Under the pieces are notes generated by a model. It worked only from the letters and a program-made list of their open reading frames with translations, was not told where the DNA came from and ran no database searches. A program made the position numbers and the translations under genes. From positions 1-49,835 of the IMG/VR virus record IMGVR_UViG_3300049847_000068: a stretch of DNA of 49,835 nucleotides; one strand, written 5' to 3'. This DNA comes from a virus. This document shows, piece by piece, positions 48,696 through 49,835 of this stretch (position 1 is its first letter; each line of letters begins with the position of its first letter).

Positions 48696-49199
48696 ATGTA
48701 TATCGGAATCGACCCGTCGACGAAAGCGACCGGAGTCGCCGTCAGAGGCGCGTCGAAAGAGACGGGCAAGATCGAGCAGTTCAGTTATTCAGTCAAAGAC
48801 ATTCTCGACTCGAACAAGGTCGTCGACTTTCTTGAGTACGTATCTCAGATCATCGAGTTCGACCGAGTCGTTCTCGCTATCGAATACCCGTGTTGGAACG
48901 CGGGCGCGGCTCAGACGATCAGAGCGTCAGCGAACACGTACATTCGACTGGTGCGGCGAATGTGGTCGAACGCTATCGTCGAGAAAATCGACCCGAATAC
49001 ATGGCAGGGGTTCTTTTCGTTCCGAGGGCGCGGTAGCGCGTCGACGAAAGACTTCTCGATGAAGCTGACGAAGCTAGTGTATTGCTGGCCTACCGTCTCG
49101 ACTCATGACGAAAGCGACGCCGCGCTGATCTTGGAGTACGTGAGACATCGACCTTTGCCAGAAAAAAAGAAGAAAAAAGATATCGTTAACAAAAAGTAG
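48696..49199 (+). CDS. RuvC-like Holliday junction resolvase
   Basis: 167 residues from ATG 48696 (GGGAGGT at 48682-48688); an upstream GTG at 48666 overlaps the previous stop but leaves ten odd residues before the fold. YIGIDPSTKATGVAV gives D6, VLAIEYPCW gives E63, and THDESDAALI gives D138 and D141: the four acids of RuvC. It would resolve branched DNA before packaging. Ends in a Lys-rich tail (EKKKKKDIVNKK). Confidence 0.9.
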   Translation: MYIGIDPSTKATGVAVRGASKETGKIEQFSYSVKDILDSNKVVDFLEYVSQIIEFDRVVLAIEYPCWNAGAAQTIRASANTYIRLVRRMWSNAIVEKIDPNTWQGFFSFRGRGSASTKDFSMKLTKLVYCWPTVSTHDESDAALILEYVRHRPLPEKKKKKDIVNKK

Positions 49200-49240
49200 A
49201 GTATCATAAAAATCGCCTGAGATTATCTCAGCGGAGGGCT
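49181..49240 (+). promoter_or_regulatory. erf leader: operator half-site and small hairpin
   Basis: TATCGTTAAC at 49181-49190 matches most of the TCGTTAACGA operator. CTGAGA-TTA-TCTCAG (49217-49231) forms a 6-bp hairpin just before the Shine-Dalgarno GGAGGG at 49233-49238. TATCAT at 49202-49207 could be a -10, but no -35 at the right distance is seen. Confidence 0.4.
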
Positions 49241-49242
49241 AA

Positions 49243-49835
49243 GTGAAACCGAACATAGACAATCAAATAATTGACCCAGAAACAGGGGAAGTTATTCATC
49301 ATATATCGTCGACAGTCGCAGGGTGGCCTCGCGTCGTTGTCGGCATCGACCCGATCAAAGAGCTTGAGCTGAGAGGCAAGATCGCTCTCAAACTGTCGAC
49401 AGCTTACGGGGAAATAGAAGCTGTCGCTCATGACGACAAGAACCTCGAACACAAGTATTCCTTCGCTTCGGCTGAAGTGATCTATCGAGCAGTTCGAAAG
49501 GGTCTGACGAAAGTTGGGCTCGCCATTATTCCTCTTATGGGGGGTTATGAAGAGACTCCGATCTTGAAGCCTGACGGGACTCGGCGCGGGGCGTATCTCG
49601 TTCTCGACTTCGACTTCTGTCTGATCGACACTGAGACGGGGTATACAATCGTCATTCCTTGGCGCGGCGAAGTCAGCGAGTACGGGGACAAAGCGTTCAA
49701 CAAAGCGGCGACAGGCGCGACGAAGTATCTGCTTCGAACACTGTTCTTGCTCCCGACTGATTCTGACGAAGACCCTGACAAGACAGGCGGAGATCGACCG
49801 TCTAGGCTCTCGGCTCCGCGCTCGAATCAGCCCGC
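49243..49835 (+). CDS. erf: ERF-family single-strand annealing recombinase, N-terminal part (continues at base 1)
   Basis: GTG 49243 after GCGGAGGGCTAA. Residues from about 36 on contain the ERF core: ELELRGKIALKLSTAYGEIE, HKYSFASAEVIYRAVRKGLT, GLAIIPLMGG, then YLVLDFDFCLIDTETGYTIV and IPWRGEVSEYGDKAFNKA. The frame runs off the end at 49835 and continues after base 215 of the window; joined, the protein is 410 residues. At 49708 this copy encodes Ala where base 88 in the left copy encodes Thr. Confidence 0.92.
   Translation, partial: MKPNIDNQIIDPETGEVIHHISSTVAGWPRVVVGIDPIKELELRGKIALKLSTAYGEIEAVAHDDKNLEHKYSFASAEVIYRAVRKGLTKVGLAIIPLMGGYEETPILKPDGTRRGAYLVLDFDFCLIDTETGYTIVIPWRGEVSEYGDKAFNKAATGATKYLLRTLFLLPTDSDEDPDKTGGDRPSRLSAPRSNQP
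49621..49835. repeat. terminal direct repeat, right copy
   Basis: Same as 1-215 except G at 49708 (A at 88). See the left copy for interpretation. Confidence 0.95.

Noticed and set aside
1-49835. Temperate lifestyle (integrase, attachment site, CI-type switch)
   Set aside because: No integrase, excisionase or attachment repeat was recognised; the LexA-like and HTH genes alone do not show lysogeny.

Overview
The window is essentially one complete genome of a tailed, siphovirus-like bacteriophage. The last 215 bases (49621-49835) repeat the first 215 with one substitution, so the unit is about 49,620 bp. It is either circularly permuted or was cut at an arbitrary point inside an ERF-family recombinase gene. 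All genes but one small helix-turn-helix gene read rightward and most stops and starts overlap or nearly touch. No integrase, excisionase or partition cassette is recognisable, so a virulent lifestyle is more likely than a temperate one. I cannot name the host. Shine-Dalgarno motifs (GGAGG-like) and sigma70-type promoters show it is bacterial, and several TATAAT-like boxes sit only 6 bp from a start codon, which suggests leaderless mRNAs.

Layout, following the circle: (1) An early/regulatory and recombination block at 41146-49199 holds many small unknown proteins, a ParB-like protein, a Gam-like protein, a LexA-type DNA-binding protein, a small HTH protein and a RuvC-like resolvase. It runs through the ERF recombinase (49243 across the junction to 855). 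(2) Replication, 859-3452: a DUF1376-type initiator carrying 11-bp iterons and an AT-rich stretch inside its own gene (probable origin), a short sliding-clamp (DnaN-like) protein, an inserted small ORF flanked by 40-bp direct repeats, and SSB. (3) Small genes and an Ig-like protein (3486-5242). (4) Lysis, 5317-6593: an M15 endolysin and a holin. (5) Packaging, 7035-9549: TerS with a 39-bp x4 tandem repeat, and TerL. (6) Accessory genes with their own promoters (9661-11797). (7) Head, 11935-24580: DUF935 portal, a ParB-fold protein, a GT-A glycosyltransferase-like protein, a very long MuF polyprotein, protease/scaffold, decoration protein and an E-type major capsid protein. (8) Tail, 24577-40890: terminator, tail tube with a giant N-terminal extension, frameshifted G/GT chaperones, tape measure, a gene-transfer-agent-like tip (DUF2460, DUF2163, NlpC/P60, TipJ-like) and several fibre/spike proteins.

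The most unusual features are: a 1238-residue MuF protein with apparent ParB-fold, HipA/PI-kinase-like and C-terminal ADP-ribosyltransferase-like domains; a tail tube gene fused in frame behind a ~528-residue carbohydrate-binding-like region, with an internal start that could make the tube alone; one Ig-like domain family shared by capsid decoration protein and tail tube; and a phage-wide set of four promoters that carry the palindrome TCGTTAACGA between -35 and -10, three of them in a ~62-bp conserved cassette. A LexA-type protein without a peptidase domain and two small HTH proteins are candidate regulators of this set. Assignments come from reading the sequence and from family knowledge; no database search was run.
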